From contig CAVBJF010000003.1 in NCBI GenBank assembly GCA_963596005.1, positions 56,328 to 120,327 of the forward strand: a DNA stretch of 64,000 nucleotides. The letters run 5' to 3'. Origin of the DNA: Gallibacter pasteurianus_A (GTDB lineage Bacteria > Bacillota > Clostridia > Peptostreptococcales > Anaerovoracaceae). The notes beneath the pieces are model-generated. The model was not told where the DNA came from. It made no database searches and saw only the letters and a list, made by a program, of their open reading frames with translations. Both the position numbers and the translations under genes were made by a program. Numbering within the stretch: position 1 is the first letter of the stretch; the number at the start of each line of letters is the position of its first letter. Of this stretch, positions 1 to 8,028 are shown one piece after another.

Positions 1-294
1 GCTCGCCGCCTGTCCGACGCATATTGTCGAGACCTGAGGTTTGATATACATCATCGTATCATAAATAGCCATGCCTGCGCTTACAGAACCTCCCGGGCTG
101 TTTATATATATTGATATATCTTTATCAGGGTCTTCCGCTTCTAAAAATAATAGCTGTGCCATTATGGTATTTGCAAGGTCATCGGTAATTTCGCTTCCGA
201 TAAAAATAATCCTGTCTTTGAGAAGCCTTGAATATATATCGTATGTTCTCTCACCTCTGCTTGTTTGTTCTATTACATAAGGTATCAAAGCCAC
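1..294 (-). CDS. clpP: ATP-dependent Clp protease proteolytic subunit ClpP (3' part beyond window)
   Basis: ClpP is the serine peptidase chamber of the cytoplasmic Clp protease and degrades proteins unfolded by ClpX or ClpC. The 98 visible codons begin at a GTG (complement 292-294) preceded by an AAAGGGG ribosome-binding site; no ATG fits. Visible family blocks are SRGERTYDIYSRLLKDRI, LFLEAEDPDKDI and YINSPGGSVSAGMAIYDTM. The window edge falls right after GQAAS, whose Ser is the catalytic nucleophile in the family, so the catalytic His and Asp lie outside. The gene follows tig by about 30 bp and is probably read from the tig promoter, the usual tig-clpP order in Firmicutes. The family is certain; only the 3' extent is unknown. 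Confidence 0.95.
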   Translation of the reverse strand, partial: MALIPYVIEQTSRGERTYDIYSRLLKDRIIFIGSEITDDLANTIMAQLLFLEAEDPDKDISIYINSPGGSVSAGMAIYDTMMYIKPQVSTICVGQAAS

Positions 295-326
295 TTTTTA
301 TACCCCTTTCTTATTCTTAAAATCCT

Positions 327-1655
327 TTATTTTTCCTCTTTGTCGTCTTTTTTAGCTGCCTTTTTTGCTTCGAGTTCCTTGATAGTAGCATTGTCAAATA
401 TGAAATCTATTGCCTTTCTTAACTTAACATCTTGCCCGATAAGCTCAACGCTTGCTTCTCCGAGCATGTTTCTTATCTGATCCTTTTCGATACTATACTG
501 GATCGCCATAAGCTCAAGCTGTTTTTCGATATCCTCATCGCTTGCAACGATGTTTTCGGCGTCTGCAATGGCTCTGACTACCATTCTCATCTTAACTCGC
601 TTAGTTGCCTCTGCCTCAAGCTCTTTTTGGAAGTCTTCCATGTTTTTGCCCAAGAACTGCACATACTGGTCTATAGAAAGGCCTTGCTGTGAAAGTGACA
701 TGCTGATCTCATTGATCATCTGATTTACTTCATCATAAACCATTGCCTTTGGCACATCTATGTCATTTTTATCACAGACTATTTCAAGAGCTCTATCTTT
801 CATCTGATTTTGTGCCCAAGCTGTCTTTCTCTTTTTGAGGTCTTTTTTTGTTTCCTTTTTGAGCTCGTCAAATGTATCATATTCGCTTACATCTTTTGCA
901 AACTCGTCGTCAAGCTCAGGTAGCTCTTCTTCTTTTACTTCATGAACTACGCACTTAAATACTGCTTCTTTGCCTGCAAGATCAGGTGCATGATACTCTG
1001 TTGGGAATGTCACCTTGACATCTACTTCTTTTTCTTTTTCTGCTCCTACAAGCTGGTCTTCAAATCCCGGAATGAAGCTGCCTGATCCTATTACAAGCGG
1101 ATATCCTTCGGCAGTGCCTCCTTCAAACTGATCGTCGCCAACAAATCCCTTATAATCAAGAATTATGTGGTCGCCTTTTTTTACTTTTCTGTCTACAGCA
1201 ACCATCCTTGCGTTTCTCTTTTGCAATCCTTCAAGCTCCGCATTGACATCCTTTGCTGTCACCTTATCATCTACCTTTTCTAGTTCAATGCCTTTGTAGT
1301 CCTTAACTGTCACCTCCGGATATGTTGCAACAGTAGCTGTAATGCTAAATGGCGCATCCTTTTCAAGTTTGCCGAATTCTAACCTTGGCTGCTCTATTGA
1401 CTCAATATCAAGTTCAAGAAGCGCTTTTGGATAATGCTCTGCAATCAGATCGTTGATTGCATCTTCTGCAAAAACATCTCCATACTTATTTTCGATCATC
1501 TTTCTTGGAGCTTTGCCCTTTCTAAATCCGTCAATCTGAAATTGATCCTTTGCTTTTTTATAAGCTTCTACCTTGGCTGCTTCGAGTTCCTCAGCTGTAA
1601 AATCAATCGTAAATTTAGCTTCTCCATTTTCTTTTGCTAACAGTGTTGCTTTCAT
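327..1655 (-). CDS. tig: Trigger factor (ribosome-associated chaperone and prolyl isomerase)
   Basis: Trigger factor binds the ribosomal exit tunnel and folds nascent chains. The 442-residue length is typical. The N-terminal ribosome-binding domain carries GFRKGKAP at residues 43-50, the family's ribosome-docking signature. The FKBP-type prolyl isomerase domain lies at about 160-255 (KKGDHIILDYKGF, GSFIPGFEDQLVGA), followed by the helical C-terminal chaperone domain and a charged Lys/Glu tail. The ATG has an AGGAGG ribosome-binding site. A sigma-A-type promoter with a palindrome at its upstream edge lies at 1730-1770. clpP follows in the same direction. Nothing is missing or odd in the protein. 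Confidence 0.97.
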   Translation of the reverse strand: MKATLLAKENGEAKFTIDFTAEELEAAKVEAYKKAKDQFQIDGFRKGKAPRKMIENKYGDVFAEDAINDLIAEHYPKALLELDIESIEQPRLEFGKLEKDAPFSITATVATYPEVTVKDYKGIELEKVDDKVTAKDVNAELEGLQKRNARMVAVDRKVKKGDHIILDYKGFVGDDQFEGGTAEGYPLVIGSGSFIPGFEDQLVGAEKEKEVDVKVTFPTEYHAPDLAGKEAVFKCVVHEVKEEELPELDDEFAKDVSEYDTFDELKKETKKDLKKRKTAWAQNQMKDRALEIVCDKNDIDVPKAMVYDEVNQMINEISMSLSQQGLSIDQYVQFLGKNMEDFQKELEAEATKRVKMRMVVRAIADAENIVASDEDIEKQLELMAIQYSIEKDQIRNMLGEASVELIGQDVKLRKAIDFIFDNATIKELEAKKAAKKDDKEEK

Positions 1656-1729
1656 CTTTTTTATTTCCTCCTATCAAACGGATTTTTTATTTTATCTACC
1701 GTTAAAAATCATTTTTATGCAATGCAAAT

Positions 1730-1758
1730 ATAATACCATTTTTATGAAAAAAACTCAA
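1730..1758 (-). promoter_or_regulatory. Predicted sigma-A promoter of tig-clpP
   Basis: On the minus strand TTGAGT (1753-1758) and TATTAT (1730-1735) are separated by 17 bp, about 75 bp upstream of the tig start codon. Confidence 0.6.
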
Positions 1759-1770
1759 GGTGTAACACCT
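1758..1770. promoter_or_regulatory. 13-bp perfect palindrome at the tig -35 box (operator candidate)
   Basis: AGGTGTAACACCT is a perfect inverted repeat around one central base. It abuts the -35 box of the tig-clpP promoter, so it could be a regulator-binding site. It does not match CIRCE or a CtsR box, the usual heat-shock operators. The regulator is unknown. Confidence 0.35.
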
Positions 1771-1821
1771 AAAAATTCAAGGCTTTAGGTTGCTTTGCCA
1801 TTGCTTCTTTTTTAAAATCTG

Positions 1822-2949
1822 CTATACTCTCTTGCCGTGGAATTGATAATAGCAGGTTTTTAACTTGCCATTATATAATTTACGCCGTCTTTCAGCCGGT
1901 CTTTGCATAACTTTCTTCTCAAAATCCTCATCTGTTGTTATGACAAATAGCGACCAATCAGTATGTGTTTTATAAAAATCCGACAGCTTTTTATATATTA
2001 CTTCTATCTGCTTGTCATCTCCTATGCGTTTGCCATACGGCGGATTTGTTATGATAATGCCGTTTTTTGTTTTATTTTCAAAATCCTTTATATTCTGCAA
2101 TCTAAAATCTATCACATCGCCTACGCCTGCCTCGTCAGCATTTTGCTTTGCCGCTTCAAACGTTTTTGGATCTATATCTCCTGCTATGATCTGAAGTTTG
2201 CAGTCATTTTTTATCGCTTTATATGCTTCTTTTCTTTCATTCCCCCATAAGCTTTTATCTATGAATTCCCAGCCTTCTGATACAAATTTCCTACCAAGCC
2301 CCGGGGCGATATTTAGGCCGATCATGGCCGCCTCTATTGGTATCGTACCGCTGCCACAGCATGGATCTGCAAGTAGTCTGTCTTCTTTCCAAAATGAGAG
2401 CATTACAAGTGCGGCCGCCATAGTTTCTTTTATTGGCGCCGATGTTGGGCAAACTCTGTACCCACGCTTGTGAAGTGCCTCGCCACTTGTGTCTACTGTA
2501 ATTGTCACTCGGTCTTTTAATATGGTAAATTTTACTTTATACTCTGCACCTGTTTCTTCTAAACGCTCGCAAGCGTATGTCTCGCACAGTCTTTGCGCAA
2601 TCGCCTTGTTTACGATGCTTTGACACGCCGGCACACTATGCAATTTTGATTTCACGGATGTTCCTATAACTATTATTTTACCGTCGATAGCAATCAAGTT
2701 TTCCCAAGGTATACCTTTTACCTGCTGGAATAACTCTTCAAATTCGCTTGCATAAAACTCTGCCATTTTTAGCAATATCCTGTCGGCCGTCCTCACCCAA
2801 AGATTGCTTCGTACTATGCCCCTTTCGTCAGCAATATATGTTATCTTGCCATCCTCGGTTTTGATTATTTCGTAGCCTAAAGCTTTTATCTCACGCTTTG
2901 CGACTGCCTCAAGGCCAAATGTTGTAGTTGCGATAAGTTCTAATTTCAC
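1822..2949 (-). CDS. THUMP-domain class I SAM-dependent RNA methyltransferase
   Basis: Predicted 23S rRNA or tRNA base methyltransferase of the RlmL/YpsC/TrmN-like group. I chose a GTG start (complement 2947-2949) because it has an AGGAG ribosome-binding site. The upstream in-frame ATG gives 27 extra residues encoded by the terminator hairpin of mreB, so it is not a real start. The 375-residue product has an N-terminal THUMP region (about 50-155), the SAM-binding motif DPCCGSGTIPIEAA (195-208) and the catalytic motif IV NPPYGKR (302-308), typical of N2-guanine methylation. It stands alone between mreB and tig. The exact target nucleotide cannot be read from the sequence. Confidence 0.88.
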   Translation of the reverse strand: MKLELIATTTFGLEAVAKREIKALGYEIIKTEDGKITYIADERGIVRSNLWVRTADRILLKMAEFYASEFEELFQQVKGIPWENLIAIDGKIIVIGTSVKSKLHSVPACQSIVNKAIAQRLCETYACERLEETGAEYKVKFTILKDRVTITVDTSGEALHKRGYRVCPTSAPIKETMAAALVMLSFWKEDRLLADPCCGSGTIPIEAAMIGLNIAPGLGRKFVSEGWEFIDKSLWGNERKEAYKAIKNDCKLQIIAGDIDPKTFEAAKQNADEAGVGDVIDFRLQNIKDFENKTKNGIIITNPPYGKRIGDDKQIEVIYKKLSDFYKTHTDWSLFVITTDEDFEKKVMQRPAERRRKLYNGKLKTCYYQFHGKRV

Positions 2950-2998
2950 TTTTTGCTCCTGTCTGTTTATATTTTGCTGCTTATATCTGTATACCCTT

Positions 2999-3030
2999 AA
3001 AAAATGGCTATCTCTCAAAGAGATAGCCAC
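2999..3030 (-). terminator. Rho-independent terminator after mreB
   Basis: A 10-bp perfect stem GGCTATCTCT/AGAGATAGCC (3006-3015 with 3019-3028) with a 3-nt loop is followed on the minus strand by TTTTTT (2999-3004). It lies about 22 bp after the mreB stop. Confidence 0.9.
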
Positions 3031-3052
3031 AAATTATGTTTTATTTAGCTTT

Positions 3053-4075
3053 TTACTTGAATTTCCTTCTTCTATTTATTGCACTCTTTTGAATATCATC
3101 TATATTTTCGAGAGCTCTGCCTGTGCCTATTACAACGCAATCCATTGCATTCTCGGCAATCTTAACATTTATGCCTGTCCTCTGCTTGATTCTTTCGTCG
3201 ATACCTCTTAGGCACGCACCACCGCCCGTTATAATTATACCGTTTGTGCTAATATCTGCAGCAAGCTCCGGTGGAGTTTTTTCAAGTACCGAATGTGTTG
3301 CCTCGCAAATTTGATGCAAAGGTTCCTCGAGTGCATCCACCATCTCGTTTGATGTTACTACAACATCCCTTGGAAGTCCTGTAACAAGGTCTCTGCCGCT
3401 ACAAGTATACTCGCTTTCATTTTCAACAACAATTGCGGTGCCGATCTCCTTTTTAAGTGTCTCCGCCATTCTCTCGCCTATATATAGCTTATGCTTTTTG
3501 CGCATATACTTTATAATCGCCTCATCCATCCTGTCGCCTGCAACCTTCAAGGATGTGCTTGTTACTATGCCACCAAGCGAAATAACAGCGATATCCGATG
3601 TGCCTCCGCCTATATCTATAACACAAGTGCCATCAGGCCTTGAGATGTCGATGTCTGCCCCAATCGCTGCCGCGAGTGGTTCTTCCATCAAAAATACATC
3701 CTTGCCGCCTGCCTGTGCAGCCGCTTCCCTTACCGCTCTTTTTTCGACTTCGGTAACGCCAGATGGTACGCAAATCATAATTCTCGGTCTAAAAAATCTA
3801 CCGCCGCCACACGTCTTTTTTATAAAATATTTTAGCATTCTTTCGGTCACATCATAGTCCGAAATAACACCGTCTCTAAGCGGCCTTAAAGCTACGATAT
3901 TTGCCGGAGTTCTTCCGAGCATATCCTTTGCTTCCTGCCCAACTGCAAGTATCTCGTCTGTCTCGTCGTCGACGGCAACTACTGACGGTTCTTCTAAAAC
4001 AATACCTTTCCCTTTTATATAAACAAGGACATTGGCTGTTCCCAAATCTATACCTATTTCTTCTGTGAATGCCAT
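3053..4075 (-). CDS. mreB: Rod shape-determining actin-like protein MreB/Mbl
   Basis: A bacterial actin that polymerises under the membrane and guides lateral cell-wall synthesis. The length of 340 residues is typical. The ATPase fold shows phosphate-1 GIDLGTANVLVY (8-19), RPLRDGVISDYDV (64-76) and phosphate-2 DIGGGTSDIAVIS (154-166), with GGGACLRG near the C-terminus. It has its own promoter (4109-4137) and terminator (2999-3030), so it is probably monocistronic; mreC, mreD and the other usual partners are not adjacent. MreB and Mbl cannot be separated by sequence alone here. The name is a family-level call. Confidence 0.93.
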   Translation of the reverse strand: MAFTEEIGIDLGTANVLVYIKGKGIVLEEPSVVAVDDETDEILAVGQEAKDMLGRTPANIVALRPLRDGVISDYDVTERMLKYFIKKTCGGGRFFRPRIMICVPSGVTEVEKRAVREAAAQAGGKDVFLMEEPLAAAIGADIDISRPDGTCVIDIGGGTSDIAVISLGGIVTSTSLKVAGDRMDEAIIKYMRKKHKLYIGERMAETLKKEIGTAIVVENESEYTCSGRDLVTGLPRDVVVTSNEMVDALEEPLHQICEATHSVLEKTPPELAADISTNGIIITGGGACLRGIDERIKQRTGINVKIAENAMDCVVIGTGRALENIDDIQKSAINRRRKFK

Positions 4076-4108
4076 GTTTGTTTCTCCTTCCTTTTATCTC
4101 GTTTTTTT

Positions 4109-4137
4109 ATTATATGCTAACAGACACTTTTTTTCAA
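4109..4137 (-). promoter_or_regulatory. Predicted sigma-A promoter of mreB
   Basis: TTGAAA (4132-4137) and TATAAT (4109-4114) on the minus strand with exactly 17 bp between them, 34 bp upstream of the mreB ATG. Confidence 0.8.
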
Positions 4138-4175
4138 GCCTTTTCAAATTGGAGAAAACAAGCCCAATAAGGGAT

Positions 4176-6455
4176 TTATTCGACATCTTTCAACGCTTGT
4201 ACCATATCTATTTTTTTATTCTTCTTTGAGATAACTACACCTACAAATATTGAAACGCCAAATGTCAAGGCTATGCTAACCGCATATGTCGCCCAACCTA
4301 TCGACATCGTAAATTCGTACTCTCTGCCAAGCTCTTGCAATAAGAAATACAAAACTCCCGCACCTGCCGGCAAGCCTATCAAAACACCGATAAGCGTCAA
4401 CCATACATTTTGTGTAATAAGCAATTTACCTATCTTTTTATCTCTAAATCCAAGCACTTTTAGCGTTGCAAGTTCTCTATACCTTTCCATATAGCTCATT
4501 ACCCCAAGAGTATACAAAACTACGATACCAAGAACTACCGCTGCGATTACAAGTATCGCTACCATTAGATCCATTATTTCAAGCATGCTGTTAAACGAAT
4601 CCACTATATTGTCTTTTGCCTGTATTCCCGAAACTATCTCTCTATCTTTTATATCATCCAGATCGTCGCTCATTTTTGTAGTATATATATTACTTATGTG
4701 ATATGGTATATCGTTATCCTTTGCATATCCTTCTGTCATAACGATGGATTTATTTACAAATGCATGATAATATCCGGCCACTTTGACCCTGTATGTCTTA
4801 TCGCTGCCATATGGTGAAACTGTGATTTCATCACCTATATCTGCTGTCTCCTTTAGTCTCAGGCAAAGGTATACACCGTCATCCGAAAGCTTAAATGCCT
4901 CATTATCTTCAGTCAAAAAATTAACATGACCGTTTTTTATGTCGTAAATTTCAAGATTTACATTCTCGTTATCGTAGCTTACAGCTGTTGATGCCTGCCA
5001 GTCGCCGTCTACCTCGTCTGCAAGCGCTGTCGCCTCGCTGTTTGTCGCTGTCTCCGAAAGTTCTATTTTTGTTTTGTAATCACCGGCATCGTCGCCCATC
5101 ATCCCCACAAAATCATTTATTGTATCTCGCATGCCCAGACCACCGACAAGCAGGAGCATACAGCCGAATATGCCGACAAGCGACATCGCAGTTCTTGATT
5201 TATGGCGAATGATATCGCGCACATTCCATTTTGTGCCAAAAGAAAATTTTTGCCACAGCCTTGTTTTTTCAATGAGGGCATGTCTTATTTTCTTTGGTGT
5301 GTACGGCCTGAGTGCCTCTGCGGCAGTGCCTTTGAGCATTTTTTTGACAGACAAATAGCTTATTAGCGTCAAGAAAACGACTGTTCCTATAATTACAGGA
5401 ATACAAAAACCGGGCATCACAAGGTCCCAATTAGGCATATCAAAGTATGTCCCCATCATGCCGTTCTCATCAATTATAAGTGATGTTATAAAATAGCCCA
5501 AAGGAACCCCTAGAGTAACTCCTACAACTCCTAAAACAAAACCGTAAGATGTATAATGTCTCAAAATTTTATTGTCACGAAATCCAAGCGCTTTTAGCGT
5601 ACCTATCTGCACTTTCTCGTTTCCTGCAATCCTATGCATGGTCGTAACCATTGTAAGGATGCCTATCCCAAGGAATAATACCGGCAGTATCATTCCCATC
5701 GACTGCCCTTCCTCCATCTCGCTTTTTAGCCCGGCATACGACGGGTGAGCTTCCTTATCTGTTATTATAAATGTTTTGCCTGTTGCTTCCTTTACGCTGT
5801 CCTCAAGCTCGCCTTTGCTGAGATCCGAAATTATATTTATTTGAGAATAGTAATCTACTCCTAGTGAATCCTCTAACTTTTTCGGGGAAATGTACGCAAA
5901 GCCGTGCAGACTATAGTCAGGCATGAGCTGGTTATCGTCCGCAAGGCATATCATATTTTCACTGCTTTGTACAAGAGCGACAACCTTTGCTTTTATCTTT
6001 ACGCCCTTATATGTCAATGTCATTTGATCGCCTATTTTTATATCGTTTTCGTTTGCAAATTTCCTCGCAAGCCAAATGCCGTCACTATCTTCATCATATG
6101 CCTTACCCTCGTTTATTTTTAGGGTCGACATATCTGCGTCCTCTGTAACATTTAGAGTCAATGTCTTTTTCGTATCCTCGATACCGACATTGACGCTTAA
6201 ATATCTCGTTGCACTATCTACTCCATTGATATTTTCGATATTTTTTATATCATCTTCGCTAAAACCGTCTTCCTCGTAAAGTCGAAAGTCTGCATAATTT
6301 GTTTCTTTCAAAAAGCTGTTTACGTCAACCTCAAGACTTTTCCATTCCATATTGAAGCCAAAAAAAATACCGATACCGACAGTTACCATGATAATCATCG
6401 ATATAAACTGCGATTTGTATCGCCACGCTGTTCTAAATAATTTTTTTAAAAGCAT
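4176..6455 (-). CDS. ABC transporter permease with two FtsX domains
   Basis: Membrane component of a MacB/FtsX-type ABC exporter. The 759 residues begin with a membrane segment (about 14-35) and a large extracytoplasmic MacB-type periplasmic-core-like domain. A first FtsX block of three helices follows (about 252-380, with LKALGFRDNKILRHY), then a second extracytoplasmic domain (about 440-620) and a second FtsX block (about 625-750, with LKVLGFRDKKIGKLL). The two FtsX halves repeat each other. The ATPase gene lies immediately upstream with one base between them, so the pair forms one transporter. Such exporters move lipids, peptides or antibiotics; the substrate here is unknown. Confidence 0.9.
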   Translation of the reverse strand: MLLKKLFRTAWRYKSQFISMIIMVTVGIGIFFGFNMEWKSLEVDVNSFLKETNYADFRLYEEDGFSEDDIKNIENINGVDSATRYLSVNVGIEDTKKTLTLNVTEDADMSTLKINEGKAYDEDSDGIWLARKFANENDIKIGDQMTLTYKGVKIKAKVVALVQSSENMICLADDNQLMPDYSLHGFAYISPKKLEDSLGVDYYSQINIISDLSKGELEDSVKEATGKTFIITDKEAHPSYAGLKSEMEEGQSMGMILPVLFLGIGILTMVTTMHRIAGNEKVQIGTLKALGFRDNKILRHYTSYGFVLGVVGVTLGVPLGYFITSLIIDENGMMGTYFDMPNWDLVMPGFCIPVIIGTVVFLTLISYLSVKKMLKGTAAEALRPYTPKKIRHALIEKTRLWQKFSFGTKWNVRDIIRHKSRTAMSLVGIFGCMLLLVGGLGMRDTINDFVGMMGDDAGDYKTKIELSETATNSEATALADEVDGDWQASTAVSYDNENVNLEIYDIKNGHVNFLTEDNEAFKLSDDGVYLCLRLKETADIGDEITVSPYGSDKTYRVKVAGYYHAFVNKSIVMTEGYAKDNDIPYHISNIYTTKMSDDLDDIKDREIVSGIQAKDNIVDSFNSMLEIMDLMVAILVIAAVVLGIVVLYTLGVMSYMERYRELATLKVLGFRDKKIGKLLITQNVWLTLIGVLIGLPAGAGVLYFLLQELGREYEFTMSIGWATYAVSIALTFGVSIFVGVVISKKNKKIDMVQALKDVE

Positions 6456-6456
6456 C

Positions 6457-7158
6457 TTACCACTCCACTTCCTCTGCGTTCATCGGATTTTCTTGCTCCT
6501 CGCATGACTGTATCTTCCCATTTTTGACTCTGAGTACAACATCAGCCATTTTTGCTATGCTTTGATTGTGAGTAACTATTACAATCGTTTTACCATAGTT
6601 TTTTGCCATCGAAAGAAGCAGTTTCAAAATCATAACGCCTGTTGTGGAATCAAGTGCGCCTGTCGGCTCATCGCAAAGCAGTATTTTAGGATTTTTAGCA
6701 AGAGCTCTTGCTATCGAAACTCGTTGCTGTTCGCCCCCGGAAAGCTGCGCAGGGAAGCTCTTCATATGGCCCGAAAGGCCTACTTGCTTAAGTATTTCCT
6801 CCGGTGCAAGAGCGTCTTTTGCAATCTCCTTTACAAGAGCCACATTTTCGTATGCGGTAAGTGTTGGTATTAAATTGTAAAATTGGAAAACAAAACCGAC
6901 GGTTGCCGCTCTGTAATCAGCAAGCTCGTCGTTTGTCAATGTTGAAATATCTCTTCCATTTACTAAAATTTTGCCGCTTGTTGGGCTGTCAAGCCCTCCA
7001 AGCATATTTAAGAGGGTACTCTTTCCTGCACCCGACGGTCCTAAAACTACTATAAATTTACCCTCTTCAAGTGTAAAATTAACTCCGTCAAGTGCTCTTT
7101 GTTCGTTTTGTCCGTTTTTGTAGATGCGTGTAACATCTTTAAATTGTACAATTGCCAT
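6457..7158 (-). CDS. ABC transporter ATP-binding protein (MacB/LolD type)
   Basis: ATPase subunit that powers the FtsX-type permease encoded directly downstream. At 233 residues it is a single nucleotide-binding domain: Walker A GPSGAGKST (40-48), Q-loop VFQFYNLIPTLT, ABC signature LSGGEQQR (139-146), Walker B ILLCDEPTGALD (159-170) and the switch His in VTHNQ. The A-loop and EKG-like start are normal for the MacB/LolD family. The gene follows the small heavy-metal-associated protein by 12 bp, which suggests co-transcription but not a shared function. Confidence 0.95.
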   Translation of the reverse strand: MAIVQFKDVTRIYKNGQNEQRALDGVNFTLEEGKFIVVLGPSGAGKSTLLNMLGGLDSPTSGKILVNGRDISTLTNDELADYRAATVGFVFQFYNLIPTLTAYENVALVKEIAKDALAPEEILKQVGLSGHMKSFPAQLSGGEQQRVSIARALAKNPKILLCDEPTGALDSTTGVMILKLLLSMAKNYGKTIVIVTHNQSIAKMADVVLRVKNGKIQSCEEQENPMNAEEVEW

Positions 7159-7170
7159 AAATCCTCCGTT

Positions 7171-7422
7171 TTATTTTTTAAAAAGCGAAAGCTTTTTTTC
7201 ATAAGGCTCTTGTATAATTTCTTTAACCCCGTATCCGGTCTCCTCCACAGTCTCTTTTAGCTTTACTTCATCAAGTGGCTCTTTTGAGACGATCTCTGTC
7301 ACCCCCTTGCTATGCGAAGATTTGACCTTCTTTACATTAAAACTGTTTCTGATGGCCTCATTTACGTGTGCTTCACACATATTGCATGCCATGCCATCAA
7401 CTTTTAATGTTGTTTTTATCAT
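7171..7422 (-). CDS. Small heavy-metal-associated (CopZ-like) protein
   Basis: An 83-residue protein with the HMA ferredoxin-like fold. The metal site GMACNMCEAH places Cys13 and Cys16 in the loop that binds Cu(I) or another soft metal in the family, and the fold ends with EETGYGV. The C-terminal extension (about residues 70-83, EPYEKKLSLFKK) is not part of the domain. No P-type ATPase is adjacent, although such proteins are often partners of copper ATPases. It sits between the prepilin peptidase and the ABC exporter genes on the same strand. The metal and partner are not evident. Confidence 0.8.
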   Translation of the reverse strand: MIKTTLKVDGMACNMCEAHVNEAIRNSFNVKKVKSSHSKGVTEIVSKEPLDEVKLKETVEETGYGVKEIIQEPYEKKLSLFKK

Positions 7423-7455
7423 TTTACTTATTCCTTCCTCATTAAAAAATAAATT

Positions 7456-8028
7456 TTAATGTATTTTTAGTCTGTCGACATAATCGTCGTCTTTTCTTTT
7501 TCTCTTTTTATAAAAGTAAATAGCTAATGTGATAACGCCTATTGCTATCAATCCAACTCCTACGATTTGATATGGTTGCATCTTTATAAATACCTCGCTT
7601 TTTTTATTTACTGTACTTGCAATAACTCCTACTACTAAAAATGGTCCGAGAGCAAATCCTTCATGTGCTTTTTTTGTTGTAAAAAGCAACACTATCGCCC
7701 CATATATACCGGCAAGCATCATGGCATAAAGGAGTGCTCTTGTTATTATCTTGATTCCAAAAAACAATCCGCACGAAGCGACAAATTTTATATCACCTCC
7801 GCCAAACGCCCCTTTTATCGTTATATTTACGACAATCATCAGCGCAGGCATGATGACAAGCCCGAGCAGTTTCTCTAAAATAAGCGAGCTGTCAAGTATA
7901 GTAGCAATAGCTCCTGCTATAAAAATCCAGAGATTAAATATATCAGGCAGTTTATGCGTCCTTGCATCAACTATCGCACCTGTTACCATCAGCCCTACTA
8001 CAACGCCTACAAGAATTTGATCATTCAC
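7456..8028 (-). CDS. A24-type prepilin peptidase (TadV/CpaA-like)
   Basis: Integral-membrane aspartyl peptidase that would cut leader peptides from type IV or Flp/Tad-type pilins. It is 190 residues, so it is the short form without the N-terminal methylase domain of PilD. The two family aspartates are visible: Asp21 in VDARTHKLPD and Asp79 in GGGDIK (76-81). Several hydrophobic segments span the length and a basic cytoplasmic tail ends the protein. Its start overlaps the end of the decarboxylase gene by 8 bp, so the two are translationally coupled. No pilin or secretion ATPase is in this window, so the substrate lies elsewhere. Confidence 0.83.
   Translation of the reverse strand: MNDQILVGVVVGLMVTGAIVDARTHKLPDIFNLWIFIAGAIATILDSSLILEKLLGLVIMPALMIVVNITIKGAFGGGDIKFVASCGLFFGIKIITRALLYAMMLAGIYGAIVLLFTTKKAHEGFALGPFLVVGVIASTVNKKSEVFIKMQPYQIVGVGLIAIGVITLAIYFYKKRKRKDDDYVDRLKIH

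Noticed and set aside
2950..3030. Longer N-terminus for the THUMP-domain methyltransferase
   Set aside because: The extra 27 residues are encoded by the mreB terminator hairpin; the GTG at 2947-2949 has a proper ribosome-binding site.
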